Below are positions 47,327-56,670 of a stretch of DNA of 64,000 bases, piece by piece. The position numbers were made by a program, and so were the translations under genes. The stretch comes from Faecalibacterium prausnitzii (GTDB lineage: Bacteria; Bacillota; Clostridia; Oscillospirales; Ruminococcaceae), in assembly GCF_019967995.1 (NCBI RefSeq), contig NZ_CP065377.1, positions 2,666,001-2,730,000 on the forward strand. Direction: 5' to 3'. Every line of letters starts with the position of its first letter. The first letter of the stretch is position 1. The notes under the pieces were generated by a model that saw nothing but the letters and a program-made list of their open reading frames with translations, did no database searches and had not been told where the DNA came from.

Positions 47327-49963
47327 TGCAGCAGCCAGACGTGCGATCGGCACACGGAAGGGAGAGCAGCTGACGTAGTCGAGGCCAACGTTGTGGCAGA
47401 ACTCGACGCTCGTGGGGTCGCCGCCGTGCTCGCCGCAGATGCCCAGGCCCAGGTCGGGGCGGGTCTCGCGGCCGTCGTGTGCAGCCATCTTGACCAGCTT
47501 GCCGACGCCGATCTGATCCAGGTGCTGGAACGGATCGCTCTCGTAGATCTTGTTCTCGTAGTAAGCACCCAGGAACTTGGCAGCGTCATCACGGCTGAAG
47601 CCGAAGGTCATCTGGGTCAGGTCGTTGGTGCCGAAGCTGAAGAACTCAGCTTCCTTGGCGATCTCGCCTGCGGTCAGAGCAGCGCGCGGGATCTCGATCA
47701 TGGTACCGACCTGGTACTTCATGTCAACACCGGCAGCAGCGATCAGCTCGTCTGCGACCTTGACGACGACGTCCTTGACGAACTTCAGCTCCTTGACCTC
47801 GCCGACCAGCGGGATCATGATGTGCGGGGTGATCACGAAACCGGTCTCAGCCGAGACGTTCAGAGCTGCCTTGATGACAGCGCGGGTCTGCATGGCTGCG
47901 ATCTCCGGATAGGTGACAGCCAGACGGCAGCCACGGTGGCCCATCATGGGGTTGAACTCGTGCAGGGAAGCAACGACATTCTTCAGGTCATCGAAGGTCA
48001 TGCCCATATCGGCGGCCAGCTCCTTGATGTCCTCGTCCTTGCTGGGCAGGAACTCGTGCAGAGGCGGGTCCAGATAACGGATGGTCATCGGGCGCTCACC
48101 CATGATGCGGTACATCGCCTCGAAGTCGCCCTGCTGGAACGGCTCGACCTTGGCCAGAGCAGCTTCGCGCTCTTCCACGGTACGTGCGCAGATCATCTCA
48201 CGGACGGCCTTGATGCGGTCTTCTGCGAAGAACATGTGCTCGGTACGGCACAGGCCGATGCCCTCAGCACCCAGGTCAACGGCCTGCTGTGCGTCACGGG
48301 GGTTATCCGCATTGGTCATGACCAGCAGCTGACGTGCAGCGTCTGCCCAGCCCATGAAGCGATTGAAGTTCTTGTTGCCGGTAGCGGCGACGGTCGCGAC
48401 CTGCTCGCCGTAGATGTTGCCGGTGGAGCCGTCGATGGAGATCCAGTCGCCCTCGACGAACTTGTGGCCGTTGATCTCGAAGGTCTTTGCCTCTTCATCG
48501 ATCTTCACGTCGTTGTCATTGCCGCAGCCGGAGACGCAGCAGGTGCCCATGCCGCGGGCAACAACAGCTGCGTGGCTGGTCATGCCGCCGCGGACCGTCA
48601 GGATGCCCTGAGAGACCTGCATACCGACGATGTCTTCGGGAGAGGTCTCCAGACGGACCAGAACGACCTTCTTCATCTCGCCGGACTTGACCTTCTCCTC
48701 TGCCTCTTCCGCAGTGAAGACGATCTGGCCGCAGGCGGAACCGGGAGAAGCTGCCAGGCCCTTGCCGACGACCTCAGCTGCCTTCAGAGCAGCGGCGTCG
48801 AACTGGGGATGCAGCAGGGTATCCAGCTGCTTGGGCTCCACGCGCAGGACAGCCTCCTGCTCGGTGATCATGCCCTCGTCCACCAGGTCGCATGCGATCT
48901 GCAGAGCAGCCTGCGCGGTGCGCTTGCCGTTGCGGGTCTGCAGCATGTACAGGTGGCCGTCCTCGATGGTGAACTCCATATCCTGCATGTCGCGGAAGTA
49001 GTTCTCCAGACGGGTCGCGATCTCAACGAACTGATCGTACACCTCAGGCATCTGATCCTTCAGGTGGCTGATGGGAGAAGGAGTGCGCACACCTGCGACG
49101 ACGTCCTCGCCCTGTGCATTGATCAGGTACTCGCCCATCAGCTTCTTCGCGCCGGTGGCGGGGTCACGGGTGAATGCGACGCCGGTGCCGGAACGGTCGC
49201 CGGAGTTGCCGAATGCCATCTGCTGCACGTTGACCGCAGTGCCCCACTCGTAGGGGATCTCGTTCATCTTGCGGTACACGTTTGCACGGGGGTTGTCCCA
49301 GCTGCGGAAGACAGCCTTGACAGCCTCGATCAGCTGATCGCGGGGATCCTGGGGGAACGGCTTGCCCTCGTTCTCCTCATAGATCTTCTTGAAGACGCCG
49401 ACCAGTTCCTTCAGGTCGTCTGCCGTCAGGTCCACGTCGTTCTTGACGCCCTTGGCTTCCTTCATCTTATCGATCTCGACTTCGAACAGGCTCTTCGGGA
49501 CCATCATGACGACGTCTGCGAACATCTGCACGAAGCGGCGGTAGCAGTCGTATGCAAAGCGGGCGTTGTTGGTCTTCTTGGCCAGACCCTCAACAGCCTC
49601 ATCGTTCAGGCCCAGGTTCAGGATGGTGTCCATCATGCCGGGCATGGACTGACGTGCGCCGGAGCGGACGGAGACCAGCAGGGGGTTGGTGTTGTCGCCA
49701 AAGGTCTTGCCGGTGATCTTCTCCAGGCCCTTGACGTGCTCGAAGATGTCAGCGGTGATCTCGTCGTTGATCTGGCGGCCGTCGGCGTAGTACTGGGTGC
49801 AGGCCTCGGTGGTGATGGTGAAGCCCTGCGGCACCGGCATACCGGCTGCGGTCATCTCAGCCAGGCCGGCACCCTTGCCGCCCAGCGTGTTCTTCATGGT
49901 GACTTTGTCGCCACCGAAGGCGTCGTTGCCCTCGCTGAAGTAGTACAGATACTTTTTGCTCAT
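47297..49963 (-). CDS. ppdK: Pyruvate, phosphate dikinase
   Basis: 888 aa, normal length, from the ATG at 49963 behind GGGAGG. N-terminal ATP-grasp domain (TLGGKGAGLAEM), central phosphohistidine domain (GGMTSHAAVVARGMGTCC), C-terminal PEP/pyruvate barrel (FSFGTNDLTQM, CGEHGGDP). It interconverts pyruvate and PEP with ATP and Pi, central in PPi-based glycolysis of anaerobes. The last 8-9 codons come from an inserted element (see att site 1), yet the protein end AAIKKPRA is preserved. Confidence 0.97.
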   Translation of the reverse strand: MSKKYLYYFSEGNDAFGGDKVTMKNTLGGKGAGLAEMTAAGMPVPQGFTITTEACTQYYADGRQINDEITADIFEHVKGLEKITGKTFGDNTNPLLVSVRSGARQSMPGMMDTILNLGLNDEAVEGLAKKTNNARFAYDCYRRFVQMFADVVMMVPKSLFEVEIDKMKEAKGVKNDVDLTADDLKELVGVFKKIYEENEGKPFPQDPRDQLIEAVKAVFRSWDNPRANVYRKMNEIPYEWGTAVNVQQMAFGNSGDRSGTGVAFTRDPATGAKKLMGEYLINAQGEDVVAGVRTPSPISHLKDQMPEVYDQFVEIATRLENYFRDMQDMEFTIEDGHLYMLQTRNGKRTAQAALQIACDLVDEGMITEQEAVLRVEPKQLDTLLHPQFDAAALKAAEVVGKGLAASPGSACGQIVFTAEEAEEKVKSGEMKKVVLVRLETSPEDIVGMQVSQGILTVRGGMTSHAAVVARGMGTCCVSGCGNDNDVKIDEEAKTFEINGHKFVEGDWISIDGSTGNIYGEQVATVAATGNKNFNRFMGWADAARQLLVMTNADNPRDAQQAVDLGAEGIGLCRTEHMFFAEDRIKAVREMICARTVEEREAALAKVEPFQQGDFEAMYRIMGERPMTIRYLDPPLHEFLPSKDEDIKELAADMGMTFDDLKNVVASLHEFNPMMGHRGCRLAVTYPEIAAMQTRAVIKAALNVSAETGFVITPHIMIPLVGEVKELKFVKDVVVKVADELIAAAGVDMKYQVGTMIEIPRAALTAGEIAKEAEFFSFGTNDLTQMTFGFSRDDAAKFLGAYYENKIYESDPFQHLDQIGVGKLVKMAAHDGRETRPDLGLGICGEHGGDPTSVEFCHNVGLDYVSCSPFRVPIARLAAAQAAIKKPRA

Positions 49964-50337
49964 GCGTTGTTTACCTCCCAATCGTGGCCCCCGGTCCAGA
50001 TGTCCCGGCGGTCTCATCGTTTGCTCACAATTACTGATACGATGAACATTGTCATGTGAATGCTCAATTATTATACCAGAAAATCACTTCCTTGCCACCA
50101 TGCAAAACACCGAATTTGTTTGATAATTTTTGTGCAATCCCTTGCATTTTACTGAGTTTTTGAGTAATATAGAATGGGAAAGATTTCGAGAGGTTTTTGT
50201 TATATGGAGCCATTTTTCCGCCTGTTGGATACATCTTTCTATCCAATGAGCTTTGTTGCGGACAGCCCTCCGGGGATCTGCCGCAATTTCTCCTCTCCCC
50301 CAATCAATTTCGATCCAGTTCCAAGGAGGGATCATTC
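49964..50337. promoter_or_regulatory. Divergent promoter region ppdK / acetyltransferase
   Basis: 374 bp between divergent genes, AT-rich at 50050-50200, so it holds both promoters. No hairpin with a U-run and no convincing short gene were seen. Confidence 0.5.
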
Positions 50338-51093
50338 ATGGAATCCAGTTCCAATCCTGCACGTGAGGCCGCCCGCGCCAGGCTGGCCGCCGCTGAGGCA
50401 AAGCGGGAGGATATCCTGCTGTACCACATCGCCAACGGCGTGAACATCGAGAGCCGCACTGTAGAGATCGACGAGGGCGTCGTCATCGCGCCGGGTGCCA
50501 CCATCCTGTCCGGCACCATCCTGCGCGGCAAGACCGTCATCGGCGCGGGCTGTGTCATCGGCCCGAACAGCCTCATCGAAGACAGCACCGTGGACGAAGG
50601 CACCACCGTCAACGCCAGCCAGGTCTACGGCTCCCATCTGGGCCCCCACAACAACATCGGCCCCTTCACCCATGTGCGGGTGAACACCGTCACCGACTAC
50701 GGCGTCCATCTGGGCGCCTATGTGGAGACCAAGAACTCCAACTTCGCCCGCGGCAACACGGTCAGCCACCTGACCTACATCGGCGACAGCGATGTGGGCA
50801 AGTGCTGCAACTTCGGCTGCGGCACCGTCACCTGCAACTACGACGGTAAGGACAAGTTCCGCACCACGATCGGTGACTACTGCTTCATCGGCTGCAACAC
50901 CAACCTCGTGGCTCCGGTCAAGGTCGGCGACGGTGCCTACACCGCCGCAGGCAGCACCATCACCAAGGATGTGCCCGCGCAGGCCCTCGGCATCGCGCGT
51001 GACCGCCAGACCAACCTCGAAGGCTGGGCCGCCCCCAAGATGGAAGCTTACATCGCCAAAAAGAAGAAGCTGGAGGATGAGCAGGGCAAGTAA
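50338..51093 (+). CDS. GlmU C-terminal-type N-acetyltransferase (left-handed beta helix), no uridylyltransferase domain
   Basis: 251 aa from the ATG at 50338 behind AAGGAGG. Hexapeptide repeats run from about residue 30 to 225. CNYDGKDKFRTTIGDYCFIG and APVKVGDGAYTAAGSTITKD closely follow the GlmU acetyltransferase domain. GlmU is ~450 aa, so the N-terminal nucleotidyltransferase half is absent. It may acetylate glucosamine-1-phosphate, working with a separate uridylyltransferase as in split systems. Confidence 0.85.
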   Translation: MESSSNPAREAARARLAAAEAKREDILLYHIANGVNIESRTVEIDEGVVIAPGATILSGTILRGKTVIGAGCVIGPNSLIEDSTVDEGTTVNASQVYGSHLGPHNNIGPFTHVRVNTVTDYGVHLGAYVETKNSNFARGNTVSHLTYIGDSDVGKCCNFGCGTVTCNYDGKDKFRTTIGDYCFIGCNTNLVAPVKVGDGAYTAAGSTITKDVPAQALGIARDRQTNLEGWAAPKMEAYIAKKKKLEDEQGK

Positions 51094-51106
51094 GCCCCTG
51101 CACACC

Positions 51107-51238
51107 TTCATCGGGCTGCGAAGAACTCCCCCTGGCACGACATTGCCGTGCCAGCCCCCTCGGAGAGGGGGCCAAAGCCTCCCTCCCAGAGGGAGGCGGC
51201 ATCGCGCAGGCGATGACGGAAGGAGTTTCCCGCAGCCT
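51107..51238. repeat. Palindrome-rich intergenic repeat element
   Basis: About 130 bp bounded by GGCTGCGAAGAACTCC and its near complement (GGAGTTTCCCGCAGCC), enclosing hairpins GGCACG...CGTGCC, CCCCCTC-GGA-GAGGGGG, GCCTCCCTC-CCA-GAGGGAGGC and ATCGCGCAGGCGAT. It has no ORF. It looks like a REP/MITE-type element of the kind scattered in Faecalibacterium-like genomes. Confidence 0.6.
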
Positions 51239-51353
51239 TTTTTGCGCACCGTGCAGCTTTTCGATTCAAAATGTATATCTTTTTACGCGCACGTATGTTA
51301 TACTAAGAACTTGCTTTCAGAGCAAAAATAAAACAGGAAAAGGCAAATCATCT

Positions 51354-51932
51354 ATGAATGCAAATGACATCTGGCTGATCGCCGGTCTGGGCAACCCGGA
51401 GTCCAAGTACGACGGCACCCGCCACAATGCCGGTTTTGCCGCGCTGGATCATCTGGCGGGCAAGTGGGGCATCGCGGTCAGCAAAACCAAATTCCAGGGC
51501 CTGTGGGGCCAGGGCGAGGTGGACGGTCACAAGGTCGTGCTGCTCAAGCCCCTGACCTACATGAACCTTTCGGGCGACTCCATCGCCCCGCTGGCCGGCT
51601 TCTTCAAGATCCCGGCCGACCACGTCATCGTCCTGTGCGACGACATCACTCAAGCCCCCGGCAAGCTGCGCATCCGGCCCTCCGGCTCGGCAGGCGGCCA
51701 CAACGGCCTGAAGAGCATCATCGCCCGGCTGGGCGGCGAGAACTTTCCCCGCATCCGCATCGGTGTGGGTGCCAAGCCCCGCCCCGACTACGATCTGGCC
51801 GACTGGGTGCTGGGTAAGTTCCCGCCCGACGACGTCAAGGCCATGACCGACCGCTACCCCGATCTGGAAGCTGCCGCCAGGCTCATCATGGACGGCAAGC
51901 TTGGGCTGGCACAGAGCCGCTACAACGGGTAA
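51354..51932 (+). CDS. pth: Peptidyl-tRNA hydrolase
   Basis: 192 aa from the ATG at 51354. Family marks are LIAGLGNPESKYDGTRHNAG (catalytic His in TRHN), PLTYMNLSG and RPSGSAGGHNGLKSI. It frees tRNA from stalled peptidyl-tRNA and is essential. It lies 30 bp before mfd, the common pth-mfd order in Firmicutes. The frame opens earlier at 51213, but that part is not conserved-looking. Confidence 0.96.
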   Translation: MNANDIWLIAGLGNPESKYDGTRHNAGFAALDHLAGKWGIAVSKTKFQGLWGQGEVDGHKVVLLKPLTYMNLSGDSIAPLAGFFKIPADHVIVLCDDITQAPGKLRIRPSGSAGGHNGLKSIIARLGGENFPRIRIGVGAKPRPDYDLADWVLGKFPPDDVKAMTDRYPDLEAAARLIMDGKLGLAQSRYNG

Positions 51933-51962
51933 TCGGATGCTGTAACCGAGAGGAGGTCCACG

Positions 51963-54900
51963 ATGTACGAATCCCTGCTGAAGCATACGGCAGAGTACCA
52001 GAAGATTTCTGCGAGCCTTGCCACGCCCGGCCCGGCGGCACTGTTCGGCCTGCCCCCGGCGGGCCGCGCCCTGCTGTACGCAGCCCTGCAAAAAGACCTG
52101 GGCCGGGTGCTCTGCATCGTGACGCCCGGCGAGGCCGAGGCCACCCACTTCGCCGATGACCTCAAGGCGCTGGGCCTGACGGCGGCGGTCTTCCCGCCCC
52201 GCGACTTTATGCTCCGCCCGGTGGAGGGTGCCGGCCGTGAGTACGAGTACCGGCGGCTGTCGGTGCTGGGTGCACTGGCCGGCGGGCGGCTGAACGCCGT
52301 CTGCGTCCCGGCAGAAGCCCTGCTGCAATACACCGTCCCCCGCGCGGAGTTCCAGAAGAACACCCTCACCCTCAAGCCCGGCATGGTCTACAACCGGGAG
52401 GCGCTGGTGGAGCGGCTCTTCTCCGCCGGCTATGTCCGCCGCAGCCAGGTGGACGGCCCCGGCCAGTTCAGTGTGCGCGGCGACATCGTGGACATCTATG
52501 CGCCCGACATGCACCAGCCCGCCCGCATCGAATACTGGGACGACGAGATCGACTCGCTGGCCTCCTTTGACCTGCTGACCCAGCGGCGGGACGGCTCGCT
52601 GGAAAAGATCTATCTCTCCCCCGCCCGCGAAGTGCTGTTCGGCAGCACCGCCGACACCGCCGAGGCCCTGCGCGCGGCCCAGAAAAAGGCGCGCGGCAAA
52701 CACCGCACGGCGCTGGAAAAGGCCATGGAGGCCGACCTGTCTCAGCTGGACTCCGGCCTGATGCCCGAAGCCATGGACAAATACTACGGCCTGCGGTATC
52801 CCGCCCCGGCCACCCTGCTGGACCACCTCGATTCTCCCCTCTTCGTGCTGGACGAGGTGGGCGGCATCCGGGACGCCCAGAAGGCCACCGAGTTCCGGCG
52901 CGGCGAAGAGCTGACCGGCCTGCTCGAAGAGGGTGTGCTCTGCCCCGGCCTGGATGTGCTGTACCAGACCATGGACGACCTCGTTTTCGCGGCGCAGAAG
53001 CAGAGCACCCTGCTGTGTGAGAACTTCCTGCGCGGGATGAACGAGTTCCAGCTGAAAGACCTCATCAACGCAGAGGCCTTTGCGGCCCCCAACTGGGGCG
53101 GCGACCTGGCCTCCCTGCGGGAGGATCTCGACCCGCTCATCGCCCAGGACTATGCCGTCACCCTCTTTGCCGGTACGCCCAAGGGCGTAGCGGCCCTGAC
53201 CCGCGATCTGGCCGACAAGGGCTACTCCGTCAGCATGAGCCGGGACGTCCGCCCCGCCAAAGGGCTGGTGCAGGTGCTGCCCGGCCACCTGACCGCCGGG
53301 TGCACCTTCCCGTTCGCCCGGATGGCGGTCATCTCGTCCCGGCGGCATGGTCTGGACGAAACCGCCGAGGCCAAAAAACGCAAAAAGAACAAGAACGCCC
53401 TGTCCAGCCTGTCGGACATCAAGCCCGGCGACTATGTGGTCCACCAGAGCCACGGCATCGGCATGTATGCGGGCATCCAGCGGCTGGAAGTGCAGGGTGC
53501 CATCAAGGATTATCTGAAGATCCAGTATTCCGGCTCGGATGTGCTGTATGTGCCCGTCACCCAGCTGGACCTGCTGAGCCGTTACACCGCCCCCGGCGAC
53601 GAGGAAAAGGTCAAGCTGGCCAAGCTCGGCGGCACCGAGTGGCAGCGCACCCGCGCCAAAGTCAAAAAGGCCACCGAGGAGATGGCGCAGGAGCTGATCG
53701 AGCTGTATGCCCGGCGGCGGCAGGCCCCCGGCTATGCCTTCCCGCCGGACGGCGACTGGCAAAGCGATTTTGAGGCCCGCTTCGAGTACGATGAGACCGA
53801 CGACCAGCTCAACGCCACCTCCGAGATCAAAAAGGACATGGAGCGCAGCTACCCGATGGACCGCCTGCTCTGCGGCGACGTGGGCGTCGGCAAGACCGAA
53901 GTGGCCCTGCGGGCCGCGTTCAAGTGCGTCATGGGCGGCAAGCAGTGCGCTATCCTGGCCCCCACCACCCTGCTGGCCTGGCAGCACTACAATACGATCC
54001 TCTCCCGCATGGAGGCGTTCCCGGTCAAGGTCGGGATGCTCTCCCGCTTCCGCACCGCCAAACAGCAGAAGGAGACCCTGCGCGGCCTGCAGGCAGGCAG
54101 CGTGGACATCGTGGTGGGCACCCACCGCCTGCTGTCCAAAGACGTCCGCTTCCATGACCTGGGCCTTGTCATCATCGACGAGGAGCAGCGGTTCGGCGTC
54201 AAGCACAAGGAAAAGCTCAAGGAGAACTTCATCGGGGTGGACATGCTGACCCTGTCGGCCACCCCCATCCCCCGCACCCTGAACATGGCCATGAGCGGCA
54301 TCCGGGACCTGTCCACCATCGAGCAGCCGCCCATTGAGCGCCAGCCCGTGGAGACCTTCGTCCTCGAATACAACGACGTCATCCTGGCCGAAGCCATGAA
54401 GAAAGAGCTTGCGCGCGGCGGGCAGGTCTACTACCTGCACAACCGGGTGGACAACATCGAGTCCACCGCCGCCCACGTCAGTCAGATGGTGCCCGGTGCC
54501 CGCGTCGGCATCGCCCACGGCAAGATGACCGAGGAGGAGCTGAACCCCGTCTGGCAGCACCTGCTCAACGGCGAGATCGACATCCTCGTCTGCACCACCC
54601 TCATCGAGACCGGCATCGACGTGCGCAACTGCAACACCCTCATCATCGAAGACGCCGACCGGATGGGTCTGGCCCAGCTGTACCAGATCCGGGGCCGCGT
54701 GGGCCGCAGCGGCCGCAAAGCCTATGCCTACTTCACCTTCCGGCGGGACAAGACCCTCTCCGACATCGCGCAGAAGCGGCTGTCCGCCATCCGGGAGTTC
54801 ACGGCCTTCGGCTCTGGCTTCCGCATCGCCATGCGCGATCTGCAGATCCGCGGCGCGGGCAGTCTGCTGGGCCACAGCCAGCACGGCCACATGGAGGCCG

Positions 54901-55421
54901 TCGGCTACGACCTGTACGTGAAGATGCTGGGGCAGGCCATCGCACAGGCCAAGGGCGAGCCCATCCAGCGCGACAAGAGCGAGTGCCTTGTGGACCTGCG
55001 GGTGGACGCCTACATCCCCGAATCCTACATCGCCGACGGCCCCGGCCGCATCGAAGCCTACAAGCGCATCGCGGCCATCCAGACCCCCGAAGACGCCGCC
55101 GACGTGCTGGATGAACTCATCGACCGCTACGGCGACCCGCCGCCCTCGGTCAGCGACCTGGTCAACGTCTCGCTGGTCCGGGTGCAGGCCACCGCCGTGG
55201 GCGTGTACGAAGTCACCCAGAAAAAGGACACCCTCGTCCTGCAGGTCGAGACGCTGGATGTCCCGATGATCCGCGGCCTGCTCGTGGCCTTCAATGGCCG
55301 CGTCACCGCCGGTGCCGGCAGCAAACCCTATCTTTCCGTCACCCTGCAGCCCGACGAAAAGCCGCTGGACCTGCTGCAAAGCATCCTCAAGGCGATGGCC
55401 GAGATTTTAGGAACAAAATAA
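51963..55421 (+). CDS. mfd: Transcription-repair coupling factor
   Basis: 1152 aa, normal length. UvrB-homology domain at the N-terminus (about 25-350), RNA polymerase interaction domain around 480-560 (KPGDYVVHQSHGIGMYAG), translocase with Walker A GDVGVGKTEVA and DEEQRFGVKHKE, RecG-like TRG region, and a D7 C-terminal domain. It removes stalled RNA polymerase and recruits UvrA. AGGAGG before the ATG. Confidence 0.97.
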   Translation: MYESLLKHTAEYQKISASLATPGPAALFGLPPAGRALLYAALQKDLGRVLCIVTPGEAEATHFADDLKALGLTAAVFPPRDFMLRPVEGAGREYEYRRLSVLGALAGGRLNAVCVPAEALLQYTVPRAEFQKNTLTLKPGMVYNREALVERLFSAGYVRRSQVDGPGQFSVRGDIVDIYAPDMHQPARIEYWDDEIDSLASFDLLTQRRDGSLEKIYLSPAREVLFGSTADTAEALRAAQKKARGKHRTALEKAMEADLSQLDSGLMPEAMDKYYGLRYPAPATLLDHLDSPLFVLDEVGGIRDAQKATEFRRGEELTGLLEEGVLCPGLDVLYQTMDDLVFAAQKQSTLLCENFLRGMNEFQLKDLINAEAFAAPNWGGDLASLREDLDPLIAQDYAVTLFAGTPKGVAALTRDLADKGYSVSMSRDVRPAKGLVQVLPGHLTAGCTFPFARMAVISSRRHGLDETAEAKKRKKNKNALSSLSDIKPGDYVVHQSHGIGMYAGIQRLEVQGAIKDYLKIQYSGSDVLYVPVTQLDLLSRYTAPGDEEKVKLAKLGGTEWQRTRAKVKKATEEMAQELIELYARRRQAPGYAFPPDGDWQSDFEARFEYDETDDQLNATSEIKKDMERSYPMDRLLCGDVGVGKTEVALRAAFKCVMGGKQCAILAPTTLLAWQHYNTILSRMEAFPVKVGMLSRFRTAKQQKETLRGLQAGSVDIVVGTHRLLSKDVRFHDLGLVIIDEEQRFGVKHKEKLKENFIGVDMLTLSATPIPRTLNMAMSGIRDLSTIEQPPIERQPVETFVLEYNDVILAEAMKKELARGGQVYYLHNRVDNIESTAAHVSQMVPGARVGIAHGKMTEEELNPVWQHLLNGEIDILVCTTLIETGIDVRNCNTLIIEDADRMGLAQLYQIRGRVGRSGRKAYAYFTFRRDKTLSDIAQKRLSAIREFTAFGSGFRIAMRDLQIRGAGSLLGHSQHGHMEAVGYDLYVKMLGQAIAQAKGEPIQRDKSECLVDLRVDAYIPESYIADGPGRIEAYKRIAAIQTPEDAADVLDELIDRYGDPPPSVSDLVNVSLVRVQATAVGVYEVTQKKDTLVLQVETLDVPMIRGLLVAFNGRVTAGAGSKPYLSVTLQPDEKPLDLLQSILKAMAEILGTK

Positions 55422-55475
55422 ACCCCTCCGCGATGCCGGAGCGGTCGTAACACAAAACATCAGGAGTACACTTTT

Positions 55476-56594
55476 ATGAAACACAAACTTCTTGCCCTTC
55501 TCTGCGCGGCGGCACTGGCCTTCGGTCTGGCTGGCTGCGTCCTTTCCACGCCGGACACGGTCGGTTCCATCGGCAACGTGGAGATCTCCTCCGGCCTCTA
55601 TCTGCTGGCGCAGTACAACGCCTACCAGTCCGCCGCAAAGCTCGCTTCCTCTGACCAGGATTCCACCAACGTCAAGAGCTTCCTGAAGGAGACCATCACC
55701 ACCGACGCGGACTCCGGCGAGACCGCAGCCGTCAGCGACTATGTCGCCCAGAAGACCCAGGAGAATCTGGAGCTGTACGCCGCCGTCGAGGCCCGCTTCG
55801 ACGCGCTGGGCGGCCAGCTGACCGAAGCCGAGGAGGCCCAGGCCGACAGCTACGCTTCCCAGCTGATGGACCAGTATGGCGACACCTACAAGGCCAACGG
55901 CATCGGTTTGGAGACGCTGCAGCGCTTCGAGCGCATCCTGCTCAAGAGCACCGACCTGCTCGACCTCGTGTACGGCACCAACGGCGAGACCCCGGTTTCC
56001 GACGCCGACCTGACCAGCCATCTGGAGAACCAGATGTACAAGCTGGCCTATTACAGCATCCCGCTCTACAACTCCAGCACCTACGCCTTCGCCGATGACG
56101 ACCAGAAGGACACGATGCTCCGCCTGGCACAGGCCGCTGCGGACAGCTACAACGCCTCCGCTCCGGCAGATGCGGTCCGCCAGTTCACCGCCTTCCATGA
56201 GGTGTCCTCTGCGGCTCTGAGCGGCATCTACGCCGTGCTGGACTCCACCGTCCCCACCGACGACACCGCTTCCCTGCAGACCGAGCTGCTGAGCAGCAGT
56301 ACCCTCGACTCGGCGTTCTCCACCGAAGGCTCTGCCGACACCATCCGCAGCCTGTCCTTCGGCCAGGCCGCTGCCGTGCAGTATTCCTCCCTCTCCATGA
56401 TGCTGGCCGTCCGTCTCGACCCGCTGGACGGGGCAGCGCTGGACGACGTCCGCGCACAGGTCCTGGCCGACATGAAGAGCGACGAGCTGCAGGATGCGCT
56501 GGCTGCCTATGGTGCCTCCATGGAGCACAGCCTGGACAGCTCCGCCATGGGGAAGCTCCCGGCCCGGAAGATCGCGGCCGCAAGCTCGAACTGA
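55476..56594 (+). CDS. Lipoprotein, SurA/PrsA-like foldase candidate
   Basis: 372 aa. Signal peptide with lipobox LAGC (Cys21), then a helical body: SIGNVEISSGLYLLAQYNAY is reminiscent of the SurA/PrsA N-terminal chaperone domain (G-x-V-x-I-S). No parvulin PPIase domain is obvious. Downstream of mfd, where a foldase gene is often found in Clostridia. It should be surface-anchored and aid folding of exported proteins; the assignment is tentative. Confidence 0.65.
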   Translation: MKHKLLALLCAAALAFGLAGCVLSTPDTVGSIGNVEISSGLYLLAQYNAYQSAAKLASSDQDSTNVKSFLKETITTDADSGETAAVSDYVAQKTQENLELYAAVEARFDALGGQLTEAEEAQADSYASQLMDQYGDTYKANGIGLETLQRFERILLKSTDLLDLVYGTNGETPVSDADLTSHLENQMYKLAYYSIPLYNSSTYAFADDDQKDTMLRLAQAAADSYNASAPADAVRQFTAFHEVSSAALSGIYAVLDSTVPTDDTASLQTELLSSSTLDSAFSTEGSADTIRSLSFGQAAAVQYSSLSMMLAVRLDPLDGAALDDVRAQVLADMKSDELQDALAAYGASMEHSLDSSAMGKLPARKIAAASSN

Positions 56595-56610
56595 CCATCC
56601 CCTGAAACGA

Positions 56611-56653
56611 ACAAAGGCGTCTGCACCCGGTCGATGCAGACGCCTTTGTTTTA
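56611..56653. terminator. Bidirectional terminator
   Basis: ACAAAGGCGTCTGCA with TGCAGACGCCTTTGT, 15-bp stem and T-rich exit. It separates the pth-mfd-lipoprotein run from the convergent flippase gene. Confidence 0.9.
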
Positions 56654-56670
56654 TGCTTTTTTACCGGCGG

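Noticed and set aside
47393..50059. 888-codon open frame antisense to ppdK
   Set aside because: Shadow of ppdK in a GC-rich genome; no recognisable domain.
51348..55379. 1343-codon open frame antisense to pth and mfd
   Set aside because: Mirror of GC-rich coding sequence on the opposite strand; composition is low-complexity (Gly/Ala/Val/His-rich) and mfd on the plus strand is unmistakable.
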